From positions 124,001-188,000 of the forward strand of contig NZ_LRUN01000010.1 in the NCBI RefSeq assembly GCF_001679645.1: a stretch of DNA of 64,000 nucleotides. The letters are read 5' to 3'. The translations under genes were made by a program, and so were the position numbers. The notes below the pieces were generated by a model, which was given only the letters and a program-made list of their open reading frames with translations, was not told the origin of the DNA and searched no databases. Source of the DNA: Pseudomonas bananamidigenes. Lineage in GTDB: Bacteria > Pseudomonadota > Gammaproteobacteria > Pseudomonadales > Pseudomonadaceae. Shown in pieces: positions 1 to 7,844 of this stretch. Position 1 is the stretch's first letter. Each line of letters begins with the position of its first letter.

Positions 1-2
1 GC

Positions 3-1106
3 GAGCACGAGATGATGTTCGGCTATGGAGAGTCCGAGCGCAGCGAACGCAGCCCCTACACGATCGCAGGTGCGGTGCCGCCGGGTTACGAAAACATTCG
101 TGACTGGAAATACATGGGCGACATCAGGACATTTCCCGACACCGTCACCGGCCTGACCGGTTCCACCTCCAGCACCCGGCAGAAAGCCGGTTACCTGGCC
201 ACGCGCCTGAGCCTCACCGATGATCTGCATGCGGTACTGGGCAGCCGCTACGGCAGCTGGAAGTCTTCGACCTCATCCACTTCGTTCGATGACAACCTGC
301 AAGTCAACGGTATCGATGCCAGCAGCCAGCAACACAACGACATGTGGACCCCTTACGCCGGCCTGCTCTACGACCTGACGCCCGAATACACCGTGTATGT
401 CAGCTACACCGACATCTTCAACCCTCAGGAATACCGCGACGCCAATCGCAAATTCATCGAGCCGGTGGTCGGCAGCAACTATGAAGCGGGTCTCAAGGGC
501 AGCCTGCTCGATGAGCGTCTGAACATCGCCACGGCGGTATTCTGGAGCAAACAGGACAACGTGGCCGAGCTGGACGATTCGGTGCCGCCGGATCCTGTGA
601 CCGGTGAAGAGTTCTACAAGTCCGGCGGCAAGGGCAACAAGGTCAACGGTTTCGAAGCCGAAGTCTCGGGCGAGATCCTCGACGGCTGGAACATGACCGC
701 CGGCTACACCTACACCCACGCGGTGAACGGCGAAAAACACCGCGCCAACACCAACCAGCCGCTCAACATGTTACGTCTGTCCACCGCGTATCGCCTGCCC
801 GGTGACTGGCACGCGCTGACCGTGGGTGGCGCAGTGAACTGGCAGAGCGATGTCTATGGCAGCTCGAACCGACCGGTCGGTCGCGGCACCGATGGCCGGC
901 TCATCACCGAACGGGCGCGGATCAGCCAGGGGGCCTACACCGTGGTCAAGCTGATGTCGCGCTATGAATTCGACAGACATCTGTCGGCATCGCTGAACGT
1001 CGACAATCTGTTCGACAAGAAGTATTTCGACAACGTCGGCTTTTACAACGGCGTGTACTGGGGTGATCCACGCACGGTGACGCTGAGCCTGGACTGGAAA
1101 CTCTGA
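3..1106 (+). CDS. TonB-dependent siderophore receptor (3' part)
   Basis: C-terminal 367 or so residues of an outer-membrane beta-barrel receptor; the frame is open to the left edge, so the plug domain and TonB box are outside the window. The visible part has the alternating amphipathic strands and aromatic-rich turns of the FhuE/FpvA type of ferric-siderophore receptor, including the family-typical end 'LFDKKYFDNVGF' followed by 'YWGDPRTV'. The protein ends in W-K-L rather than the terminal Phe most such barrels carry. Such receptors take up ferric siderophores using TonB-ExbBD energy. No sigma/anti-sigma pair lies immediately downstream; the only FecR in the window is 18 kb away. The siderophore cannot be named from this fragment. 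Confidence 0.93.
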   Translation, partial: EHEMMFGYGESERSERSPYTIAGAVPPGYENIRDWKYMGDIRTFPDTVTGLTGSTSSTRQKAGYLATRLSLTDDLHAVLGSRYGSWKSSTSSTSFDDNLQVNGIDASSQQHNDMWTPYAGLLYDLTPEYTVYVSYTDIFNPQEYRDANRKFIEPVVGSNYEAGLKGSLLDERLNIATAVFWSKQDNVAELDDSVPPDPVTGEEFYKSGGKGNKVNGFEAEVSGEILDGWNMTAGYTYTHAVNGEKHRANTNQPLNMLRLSTAYRLPGDWHALTVGGAVNWQSDVYGSSNRPVGRGTDGRLITERARISQGAYTVVKLMSRYEFDRHLSASLNVDNLFDKKYFDNVGFYNGVYWGDPRTVTLSLDWKL

Positions 1107-1289
1107 CGTCTTTCCCGCGACCTGCACGCGCCATCGGTGCGTGCGGCACGCCTCCGCCCCCTCGGAAACAATCGGTAAAACCTGCACGGGACGCACGTTA
1201 ACCTCGGGTTAATGCCCTCGGCGGACACTGCGCGCCGAAGCACTGATTCATGGACGAACGGCTCCGACATTTTTTCGTAGGAGACAACC

Positions 1290-1496
1290 ATGAAAACCAC
1301 GACTGCACTGCTTGCCGGTCTGATCACCTTGGCTTCCGCCAGCGCTTTCGCCGAGGGCGGCGCCGAACGGATGAGGCATCACTGGGAAAACTTCCCTGTT
1401 CACACCGCCCAAAGCCAACAGGCTGACACCAAAGCCAACGAACTTCGCGTTCCGGACGACCAGACCGCACAGGTCACCGAGCATTACCGTCCGTGA
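1290..1496 (+). CDS. small exported protein of unknown function
   Basis: 68 residues. The start follows a GGAG ribosome site at spacing about 7. A clear Sec signal peptide (MKTT, a hydrophobic stretch of about 14 residues, then A-F-A before E-G-G) suggests cleavage after residue 21 or 22, leaving a polar mature peptide of about 46 residues with no cysteines. I do not recognise a family. It stands alone, 183 bases after the receptor gene, and is followed by a strong intrinsic terminator, so it is probably monocistronic. Confidence 0.7.
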   Translation: MKTTTALLAGLITLASASAFAEGGAERMRHHWENFPVHTAQSQQADTKANELRVPDDQTAQVTEHYRP

Positions 1497-1555
1497 TGTA
1501 ACGGTTTACCGATGGATCTGCGATGGCTCCGCTCTGGCTTCGCAGAAGACAGTTG

Positions 1556-1579
1556 GGCGTCCTTCGGGGCGCCTTTTTT
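1556..1579 (+). terminator. intrinsic terminator
   Basis: A 7-bp stem (GGCGTCC/GGGCGCC, one G-T pair) closed by a UUCG tetraloop and followed by six T residues. It ends transcription of the small exported protein, and sits just beyond the 3' end of the convergent dinB-like gene. Confidence 0.85.
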
Positions 1580-1598
1580 ATGCCTGCCTGACGTCGAC

Positions 1599-2180
1599 TC
1601 AGTGCCCCCAGATGAGCGCCTCCGTCCAGCCCAGCTCGGCAAAGTCCTCCGCCCGCAATCCGGATTCGCCGGTACAGAAAAACTCGTCCAGTTGCGGCGG
1701 TTTTACCGGTGTGCCGCTGAGCATGGCGTGGACCTGGCCACGATGGTGGATCTGATGTTCGAACAGGTGCGAAATCATACGCAGACGGCTGTCGTGCTGC
1801 GGCGTGTCCCGGGCGATGGTGACCAGGCGTCCCAGATCGTCATCGCGCAGTTGCTCGCAATAAGCAATCAGGCGGCGGTCGACATGGGCCTGTTCACGGC
1901 GCAAGGCCCGGGCCTCGGTGAAAGGCTCGTCTGCGCTGAAGAACACGTAGCAATCAGGATGCGGCTCGTCACCACGCAACTCGCGTTCCAGTGCATCGAC
2001 GTAGAACCAGTCGCACGTGAGGATGTGATTGAGGGTCAGGCGAATGCCGGGGAAGAAACTGACCCTGGGTGCCGTCAGCTCCGTGTCATCGAGCTGCAGC
2101 CAGGCCTTGGCCAGTCGATGATTGGCCCAGGCATTCTGATAAGCCATGGTGAGCAAGTGATGGGACAGTGGCTGAATCAT
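1599..2180 (-). CDS. DinB family protein
   Basis: 193 residues, beginning M-I-Q-P-L-S after a GGAGG site. A longer reading frame exists upstream but overlaps zapE and lacks a ribosome site. DinB/YfiT proteins are four-helix bundles with a metal bound by three histidines. Candidate ligands are the His of 'LNHILTCDWFYVDAL' and the histidines of 'HLFEHQIHHRGQVHAM' near the C terminus. Family members act as thiol transferases or stress-induced proteins, but most are uncharacterised. The gene starts 17 bases after zapE and is probably cotranscribed with it. Confidence 0.88.
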   Translation of the reverse strand: MIQPLSHHLLTMAYQNAWANHRLAKAWLQLDDTELTAPRVSFFPGIRLTLNHILTCDWFYVDALERELRGDEPHPDCYVFFSADEPFTEARALRREQAHVDRRLIAYCEQLRDDDLGRLVTIARDTPQHDSRLRMISHLFEHQIHHRGQVHAMLSGTPVKPPQLDEFFCTGESGLRAEDFAELGWTEALIWGH

Positions 2181-2197
2181 GTGACGCCCTCCGTGCA

Positions 2198-3316
2198 TCA
2201 GGTCTCGACGAAGCGTTGCAGCTGCATCTCCTGCAAACGGCTGAGGGTCCGGCGGAACGGGAATTCCAGATAACCCTCGGTATACAGCGCCTCCATCGGC
2301 ACCTGCGCCTCGATGTACAGCGGTACCTTGCGGTCGTAGCATTCGTCGACCAGGGCGATGAAGCGCCGCACACCGTCATCGTGCACCGACAGTTGCGGCA
2401 GTTCCCGATCGCCCGCCGCCACGCGTTGCGCACCATCCTCAGTGCCACGGGCAATCCGCCCTTCGCGCTGTTTCGCGCTCAGGTTCGGTACCTCGCTCAA
2501 CAGGATAGCCCGGTAGGTGTCGCACAGCGTGATGAAGTCCATCGCGGCGAAGGGTTGCTCGCACAGGTCGGCATAACGGCACCACAGCACCGACTCGCCG
2601 GCCTTCACGACATTCAAGGCCCGATAGCCGACCGGCACCGGTTCGGTACTGACGCACTGCCCGGTCGCCAACGCATCGAACACCTTCGACAGTGCGCAAT
2701 CCTGCTCCGGCACCGCCACCCAGTAGCGCTGCTCGATCGCCCCCGGGTGCAGGCGATGATCCTCCGCACCGTTCACCGCAACCACCTGCATATGCTGCTT
2801 GATCGCAGTGATCGCCGGCAGGAAGCGGTCGCGGTTGAATCCGTCGGCATACAACTGATCCGGTGGCAGGTTGGAGGTGCAGACCACCACCATGCCCTCA
2901 TCGAACATCACCTGGAACAAGCGGCCGAGGATGATCGCGTCGCCAATGTCATTGACGAACAGTTCATCGAAGCACAGCACCCGTACTTCAGCCGCCAGCT
3001 CCCGGGCCAGTGCCCGCAGAGGGTCGGCGATGCCGGTCAGTTGAAACGAGCGCTGATGCACCCAGCCCATGAAATGATGAAAGTGCTGACGCCGGGCCGG
3101 CACGCGCAGGCTTTGATGGAACTGGTCCATCAGCCAGGTCTTGCCCCGCCCGACCGGGCCCCACAGATAAACGCCGGTGACCGAACGGGCACCGGCGTGC
3201 AGGGCTTCATGGCATTTTTGCAGCGCCCAGACCGCGTGTTCCTGGGCTTCATCCTGGATGAAGCCCCGGTGCTCGACGGCGTGTTGCCAAGCGCTTAATG
3301 GAGAGTCGAAAGTCAT
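2198..3316 (-). CDS. zapE: cell division protein ZapE (AFG1-type ATPase)
   Basis: 372 residues from the chosen ATG (M-T-F-D-S-P); 21 further in-frame codons upstream are arginine-rich and unlike the family. Walker A is GPVGRGKT at about residues 53-60 and Walker B is FDELF at about 116-120, followed by the family-typical 'VNDIGDA'. ZapE is an ATPase that in E. coli associates with the Z ring and affects constriction under stress; its eukaryotic relative AFG1/LACE1 is mitochondrial. The length matches the family. It is probably the first gene of a zapE-dinB transcript. Confidence 0.92.
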   Translation of the reverse strand: MTFDSPLSAWQHAVEHRGFIQDEAQEHAVWALQKCHEALHAGARSVTGVYLWGPVGRGKTWLMDQFHQSLRVPARRQHFHHFMGWVHQRSFQLTGIADPLRALARELAAEVRVLCFDELFVNDIGDAIILGRLFQVMFDEGMVVVCTSNLPPDQLYADGFNRDRFLPAITAIKQHMQVVAVNGAEDHRLHPGAIEQRYWVAVPEQDCALSKVFDALATGQCVSTEPVPVGYRALNVVKAGESVLWCRYADLCEQPFAAMDFITLCDTYRAILLSEVPNLSAKQREGRIARGTEDGAQRVAAGDRELPQLSVHDDGVRRFIALVDECYDRKVPLYIEAQVPMEALYTEGYLEFPFRRTLSRLQEMQLQRFVET

Positions 3317-3338
3317 GCGCGGCAGTATGCCACGATGG

Positions 3339-3680
3339 CTACGCGGAAATATCCAGCCGTGCGATTTTGCCCTGCTCATTGAGGCGGAAGGTGTACCGCA
3401 GTTCCAGCGGACTGCCGGGAAACGACCCGGAAATCAATCCTTGTACCAACACCTTGCCGGTACGCTGCTGGACGCCCAATACCTCGACCCGAGGCTGATA
3501 GCGTCTGGCAGTGTCTTGCATCCAGTCGGCAATGGCCTGCGGGCCGACCTGATGATGGCCTTCATCAAACACATGGGCATCCTCGGCAAAAAAACTGCCG
3601 ACCCGGGACGTATCGCGAGCATTGGCGGCGTTGATGTACTCGACGATGGCCGGGGCGAGTATCGAGGTGGGATGGAACAT
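3339..3680 (-). CDS. NTF2-like/SnoaL-fold protein
   Basis: 113 residues with the cone-shaped NTF2-like pattern: an N-terminal helix ('EYINAANARDTSRVGSFFAE', acidic pocket residues 'DEGHH') and a strand-rich C-terminal half. Family members are small ligand-binding proteins or isomerase-like enzymes, and no substrate can be assigned. It lies directly downstream of the YafY/WYL regulator on the same strand. About 50 bases upstream of its start is a copy of the direct-repeat motif that also precedes the regulator, so it is the likely target gene of that regulator. Confidence 0.8.
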   Translation of the reverse strand: MFHPTSILAPAIVEYINAANARDTSRVGSFFAEDAHVFDEGHHQVGPQAIADWMQDTARRYQPRVEVLGVQQRTGKVLVQGLISGSFPGSPLELRYTFRLNEQGKIARLDISA

Positions 3681-3729
3681 GAATGCAACTCCTTGTTTTC
3701 GGTTCTGTCGCCATCCTAGAACAGCCCTG

Positions 3730-3747
3730 CGTCAGTTTTTGTCAGGA
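3730..3747 (-). promoter_or_regulatory. candidate operator before the NTF2-like gene
   Basis: On the + strand CGTCAG and TGTCAG occur as a direct repeat with a 10-base start-to-start spacing, ending in GGA. The element overlaps the last codons and stop of the YafY-like gene and lies 50 bases upstream of the NTF2-like start. It matches the element at 4496-4513 in motif, spacing and distance to the next start codon. Binding by the YafY-like protein is inference. Confidence 0.45.
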
Positions 3748-4448
3748 GTGAAACGCCCGCTGTCATCCGGTTGCATCTGCCGCTGCCAGGTGCGCAGCAG
3801 GTCGCTGCGGCGCCCCGGATACCGCTCGCCCTGCAGGCTGACAGCGGAAATCCGGTCGGTGCGAAACGTGCGATACGCGCCACGCAATTCACACCACGCC
3901 ACGATGATCCGCACTTCGTTGAGAAAGCCAAGCGCCAGGGGCCAGATCAAGCGCTGGCTCGGTACCTGCTGCGCATCGGCGTAATCGATGTGCAGCTTGG
4001 CCTGGTCGCGGATCGCCTGACGAAACATGTTCAGCGGCACCACATTTTGCGGAAAGCCGTAACCGGGCGGCCCGGGCATGACCGTCGGATTGCGCAAGGC
4101 TTCCTGGGCCTGGGGGTCGAGCACCGCCGCAATTTTCGCCAGGGCGTCCGCTGCGGCTTTGCTCAGGACTTCGTCGCCACGCTGATCGACGTAGCGCAGG
4201 CCGAGAACGATGGCTTCGGTTTCATCGGCGTTGAGCATCAGCGGTGGCAGAAACAAACCGCTGCGCAGCACATAACCGATGCCCGCCTCACCATGGATCG
4301 GCGCGCCGAGCGCCGTCAGTTCGGCGATGTCGCGATAGAGGGTGCGTTCGGAGATTTCCAGCTCCGACGCCAGCGTCGCCGCGGTGACCGGGCGCTTCTT
4401 GCCGCGCAGTACTTGCAGCAAGGTCAGTAGACGAGTGGTTCGCGACAC
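3732..4448 (-). CDS. YafY-type transcriptional regulator (HTH + WYL)
   Basis: 238 residues. The N-terminal winged helix-turn-helix (about residues 5-60, 'LASELEISERTLYRDIAEL') is of the HTH_11/DeoR type. The C-terminal half is the WYL-family ligand-sensing domain, with the 'RLIWPLALGF' and 'YRTFRTDRI' segments. Such regulators usually control an adjacent small enzyme or binding protein, here probably the NTF2-like gene. The matched direct repeats 48 bases upstream of this start and 50 bases upstream of the next gene suggest autoregulation plus control of the neighbour. Confidence 0.9.
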   Translation of the reverse strand: MSRTTRLLTLLQVLRGKKRPVTAATLASELEISERTLYRDIAELTALGAPIHGEAGIGYVLRSGLFLPPLMLNADETEAIVLGLRYVDQRGDEVLSKAAADALAKIAAVLDPQAQEALRNPTVMPGPPGYGFPQNVVPLNMFRQAIRDQAKLHIDYADAQQVPSQRLIWPLALGFLNEVRIIVAWCELRGAYRTFRTDRISAVSLQGERYPGRRSDLLRTWQRQMQPDDSGRFTPDKN

Positions 4449-4495
4449 GATGCGGGGCTCTGGACGGAAATTTGCCGGAGCTTAGCAGAGCCTGG

Positions 4496-4513
4496 TGTCA
4501 GAAATTGTCAGGA
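4496..4513 (-). promoter_or_regulatory. candidate operator before the YafY-like gene
   Basis: Direct repeat TGTCAG-AAAT-TGTCAG followed by GA on the + strand (10-base start-to-start spacing), 48 bases upstream of the YafY-like start. It pairs with the site at 3730-3747. Confidence 0.5.
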
Positions 4514-4520
4514 TCAACGT

Positions 4521-4609
4521 GAGAGCGAGCCTGCTCGCGAAAGCGGTGTATCAGACAACGATGAGTCAGCGGGTCTGACGTCTTCGCGAGCAGGCTCGCT
4601 CCCACAGGG
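4521..4609. repeat. REP pair (BIME-like), family A
   Basis: Two inverted copies of the core GAGCGAGCCTGCTCGCGA (4523-4540) and its mirror followed by CTCCCACAG (4583-4607), separated by 42 bases. This is the common pseudomonad REP type (GCGAGCAGGCTCGCTCCCACA). It lies upstream of the YafY-like gene and downstream of the agmatinase gene. The same pair recurs at 63328-63419 and a single decayed copy lies near 46484. Confidence 0.85.
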
Positions 4610-4625
4610 TCGTGCTGTGGCTGGC

Positions 4626-5585
4626 CTATCTATCAACTTTGTGACGGGCCGCGTAGAGGCAGAGCATCTCCATGGCCAGCGTCGCCGCGGCCAGCGATGT
4701 CACGTCCGCATGGTCATAGGCCGGAGCCACTTCTACCACGTCCATGCCTACCAGATTGATCCCGCGCAGACCGCCGAGAATTTCCAGGGCCTGCACCGTG
4801 CTCAACCCGCCGCAGACGGGAGTGCCGGTGCCCGGAGCAAACGCTGGATCGAGACAATCGATGTCGAACGTCAGGTACACCGGGTTGTCGCCGACCTGCG
4901 CACGAATGGCCTCGACAATCGCCTCACAACCGCGGCGATGCACCTGCCGCGCATCCAGAACCTGAAACCCCTGATGATCGTCATTGGTGGTGCGCAGGCC
5001 GATCTGTACCGAGCGTGCCGGATCCACCAGCCCTTCCCGCGCCGCGTGCCAGAACATGGTGCCGTGATCGACCCGTTTGCCACCCTCGTCCGGCCAGGTG
5101 TCGCTGTGAGCGTCGAAGTGGATCAGCGACAGTGTGCCGTGCTTGCGCGCATGGGCCTTGAGCAGCGGGTAGCTGATGAAGTGGTCACCGCCGAAAGTCA
5201 GCATGGCGCTGCCTGAGCCGAGGATGTGCTCGGCGTGGGCCTCGATACTCTCCGGGATGGTGTGCGGCGAGCCGTAATCGAAATCGCAGTCGCCGTAATC
5301 GATCACCGCCAGATGATCGAACGGGTCGAACGCCCATGGCCAGTGCCGCTCCCAGGCGATCCCGGTGGACGCCGCACGAATCCCCCGAGGCCCGAACCGC
5401 GCGCCCGGACGGTTGCTGGTGGCGGTGTCGAACGGCACACCGCTGACCGCCACGTCCACGCCCCGCAAGTCGCGGCTGTAGCGCCGGCGCATGAAACTGG
5501 TGATCCCGGCGTAGGTGCTTTCGGCAGCGGTGCCGTAAAGGCTGTCACGGGTCAGGGCCTGATCGTTCTGCATTGGCACGTCCAT
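4626..5585 (-). CDS. agmatinase-family ureohydrolase
   Basis: 319 residues with all binuclear manganese motifs of the arginase superfamily: GGDHF (about 132-136), HFDAHSD (156-162) and FDIDCLDPAFAPGTGTP (240-256). Members hydrolyse agmatine, guanidinobutyrate, guanidinopropionate or related guanidino compounds to urea plus an amine. Overall sequence is of the SpeB type, but substrate cannot be fixed from sequence alone. An internal ATG four codons in is an alternative start. It starts 26 bases after a polyamine-type periplasmic binding protein on the same strand and is probably cotranscribed with it, which fits uptake and catabolism of a guanidino or polyamine compound. Confidence 0.9.
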   Translation of the reverse strand: MDVPMQNDQALTRDSLYGTAAESTYAGITSFMRRRYSRDLRGVDVAVSGVPFDTATSNRPGARFGPRGIRAASTGIAWERHWPWAFDPFDHLAVIDYGDCDFDYGSPHTIPESIEAHAEHILGSGSAMLTFGGDHFISYPLLKAHARKHGTLSLIHFDAHSDTWPDEGGKRVDHGTMFWHAAREGLVDPARSVQIGLRTTNDDHQGFQVLDARQVHRRGCEAIVEAIRAQVGDNPVYLTFDIDCLDPAFAPGTGTPVCGGLSTVQALEILGGLRGINLVGMDVVEVAPAYDHADVTSLAAATLAMEMLCLYAARHKVDR

Positions 5586-5611
5586 CGGTGTGCTCCTTGG
5601 TTTTTCCAGTG

Positions 5612-6712
5612 TTATTGATGGCTACGGAAAGTGGTCCACAGGCGTGTGCGCTGACGCATGTCCTTGAGGCTCATGCTGCGGTCGGCGTAAAGCCGCTCCC
5701 GCACTTCGGGTTTCGGGTAAATGTCCGGATCGTTGCGCACCGCTTCGTCCACCAGCGGCGTGGCGGCCTGGTTGGCAGTGGCGAAGAACAGCGTGTTGGT
5801 CAGCGCTGCCACGGATTCGGGGCGCAACATGAACTCGATGAAGGCCCGCGCCGCCTCCGGGTGCGGTGCGTCCTTGGGGATGGCCAGATTGTCCTGCCAC
5901 ACCAGCGTGCCTTCTTTCGGAATCCGGTACGCAACCTCGAACGACTTGTTGGCCTTGCGCGCCTGATCGGCTGCCATGCTCGCGTCACCGTTGTAGGTCA
6001 GCGCCAGGCACACGCTGCCGTTGGCAAGATCGCTGATCTGTCGGCCCGTGGCGACGTACAGCACCGAGGGCTGCAGCTTCTGCAACAAGGCTTCTGCAGC
6101 GGCGAGATCGTTCTTGTCGGTGCTATAGGGGTCCTTGCCGAGGTTGTGCAGCGCCAGACCGATCACTTCCTGCGGCGAATCGAGAATGGCGATCCCGCAA
6201 TCCTTGAGCTTGCTGGCGTATTCGGGTTTGAACAGCAGATCGAGGCTGTTGAGCGGCGCGTCCGGCAGCCGCTGCTTGACCGCCTCGACGTTCATGCCCA
6301 GGCCGAGCGTGCCCCAGGTGTAAGGCACAGCGTAGCGATTGCCCGGATCGACAGCTGCCAGTTTTTCCAGCAGGTCCGGATCGAGATTGGCGTAGCCCTT
6401 GAGTCCCTCGTGAGGGATTTCCTTCAAGGCGCCGGCGGCCAAGCCACGAGCCAGCACGCTGGACGAAGGCACCACCACGTCGTAGCCGCTGCCGCCGGTA
6501 AGCAACTTGGTCTCCAGCACTTCCGAGGTATCGAACGTGTCGTAGCGCACGTGAATGCCGGTTTCCTTTTCAAAACGCTGCAAGGTTTCAGGCGCCACGT
6601 AATCGGCCCAACTGTAGAGGTTGAGGGTCTTGTCTTCGGCCTGAGCGACAATGGAGACGGTAAGCAACAACGCGGGGAAACACAGCTTGAACAAGGGAGC
6701 CATGACGAGCAC
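5612..6712 (-). CDS. polyamine-type ABC transporter substrate-binding protein (PotF/SpuD-like)
   Basis: 366 residues (or 363 from Met-4), with a signal peptide ending near A-Q-A-E-D. PotF-family features include 'LNLYSWADYV' at the mature N terminus, 'FEKETGIHVRYDTFD', 'YDVVVPSSS', 'PKEG' and 'FFATANQAATPLV'. These proteins bind putrescine, spermidine or related cations in the periplasm. The segment equivalent to PotF 'GWAGD' reads L-T-Y-N-G-D here, so ligand preference may differ. No permease or ATPase genes lie nearby: it is solitary, paired only with the ureohydrolase, and must use another locus's membrane components or act as a sensor. Confidence 0.9.
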   Translation of the reverse strand: MLVMAPLFKLCFPALLLTVSIVAQAEDKTLNLYSWADYVAPETLQRFEKETGIHVRYDTFDTSEVLETKLLTGGSGYDVVVPSSSVLARGLAAGALKEIPHEGLKGYANLDPDLLEKLAAVDPGNRYAVPYTWGTLGLGMNVEAVKQRLPDAPLNSLDLLFKPEYASKLKDCGIAILDSPQEVIGLALHNLGKDPYSTDKNDLAAAEALLQKLQPSVLYVATGRQISDLANGSVCLALTYNGDASMAADQARKANKSFEVAYRIPKEGTLVWQDNLAIPKDAPHPEAARAFIEFMLRPESVAALTNTLFFATANQAATPLVDEAVRNDPDIYPKPEVRERLYADRSMSLKDMRQRTRLWTTFRSHQ

Positions 6713-6802
6713 CTGACCGAAGGAAGTGGTGGCAGGATGCGCCGTCCATTACATTGCATAAATATCAAGTTTGTTAACCTGACTTTATGCCGGAGTAATG
6801 TG

Positions 6803-7702
6803 ATGCTCGGTCAGCTCCACGATGTCGACTTGCAGCTTTTGCGCCTGTTTCTCGGGGTGGTCGAGTCCAACGGCTTCAGCGCCGCTCAGGGTGAATTGGG
6901 CCTGAGCCAGTCGAGCATCAGCCAGCAAATGGCCAAGCTGGAAACCCGTCTCGGCTATCGGGTGTGCAACCGTGGCAAGGGTGGTTTCAGCTTGACGCCC
7001 AAGGGTGAACAACTGCTGATCGCCGCACGAAACCTGTTCGACTCGATCGAAACCTTCCGCCATCAATCCAACGGCGTCGCCGGGCGTCTGATCGGTGAAG
7101 TACGGCTGGGACTTTCCGAAGCTGTCGATCAATCGGTGCTGCAACGGGTGGCCGAGGCGATCCGGCGCTTTCGCGAACGGGATGAATCGGTGCGCATCGA
7201 GCTGATCAGCGCCATGCCAGGTGAAATGGAGCGTCTGTTGCTGCAACAGCGACTGGATCTGGCCATCGGCTACTTTTCCCAGGTGCAACGCGCCTTCGAC
7301 TACCGTGAACTGTTCAGCGAAACCCAGCATCTGTATTGCGCCCCCGGGCATCCGCTGTTCACCGATGAGGCGCCTGATGACGCGGCATTGCAGGCCTGCG
7401 ACCGGGTCGATCATCCGTACCGTTTTCTGCGCAGCGACGAACCGTTTCAGGGCAAGGTCTGCTCGGCGCGCTCTGAGCAGGTCGAAGGCACCCTCGCCTT
7501 CATTCTGTCGGGTAAACATCTCGGTTACCTGCCCAGCCATTACGCCCGCCAATGGCAGGACAAAGGCCTGCTGCGCCCGGTGCTCGAAGGCGAGTTGAGC
7601 TTTGAAGTGGCGTTCCATCTGGCCCGCCATCGGGCGCAGATACCGGGGGATGCGCAGAAGGCGTTTGAAGAAGATCTGCTGTTCGCCTTTGGTCGAACCT
7701 GA
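6803..7702 (+). CDS. LysR-type transcriptional regulator
   Basis: 299 residues starting M-L-G-Q-L-H-D after a GGAG site 7 bases upstream. The frame is open far upstream over the antisense binding-protein gene, but that part has no regulator similarity. The N-terminal helix-turn-helix is residues about 8-65 ('GFSAAQGELGLSQSSISQQMAKLE'), followed by a periplasmic-binding-like effector domain. It diverges from the binding protein/ureohydrolase operon across a 90-base AT-rich gap and lies upstream of the purine permease, so it probably controls one or both. Confidence 0.9.
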   Translation: MLGQLHDVDLQLLRLFLGVVESNGFSAAQGELGLSQSSISQQMAKLETRLGYRVCNRGKGGFSLTPKGEQLLIAARNLFDSIETFRHQSNGVAGRLIGEVRLGLSEAVDQSVLQRVAEAIRRFRERDESVRIELISAMPGEMERLLLQQRLDLAIGYFSQVQRAFDYRELFSETQHLYCAPGHPLFTDEAPDDAALQACDRVDHPYRFLRSDEPFQGKVCSARSEQVEGTLAFILSGKHLGYLPSHYARQWQDKGLLRPVLEGELSFEVAFHLARHRAQIPGDAQKAFEEDLLFAFGRT

Positions 7703-7711
7703 GCATTTTCT

Positions 7712-7763
7712 GGAACGCGGAGCGTCCCCAGCTGCATTCCCACGCAGAGCGTGGGAACGATCA
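7712..7763. repeat. REP-like palindromes, family B
   Basis: Contains GGAACGCGGAGCGTCCC and the palindrome GCATTCCCACGCAGAGCGTGGGAACGATCA (written here for 7734-7763 by its arms CATTCCCACGC and GCGTGGGAACG). The same family occurs at 57616-57677 in opposite order. Located between the LysR gene and the permease gene. Confidence 0.75.
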
Positions 7764-7844
7764 TGCGTTGCCCTCGCCCCTCGCTTGCGGCATCCTGCGC
7801 ACCCATTTTCCGACCCGGCCCCGCATTGCGGCACGCAAACCACC

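Noticed and set aside
5573..6802. 410-codon N-terminal extension of the LysR gene
   Set aside because: It is the antisense of the polyamine-binding protein gene. The LysR fold starts normally at 6803 with a good ribosome site.
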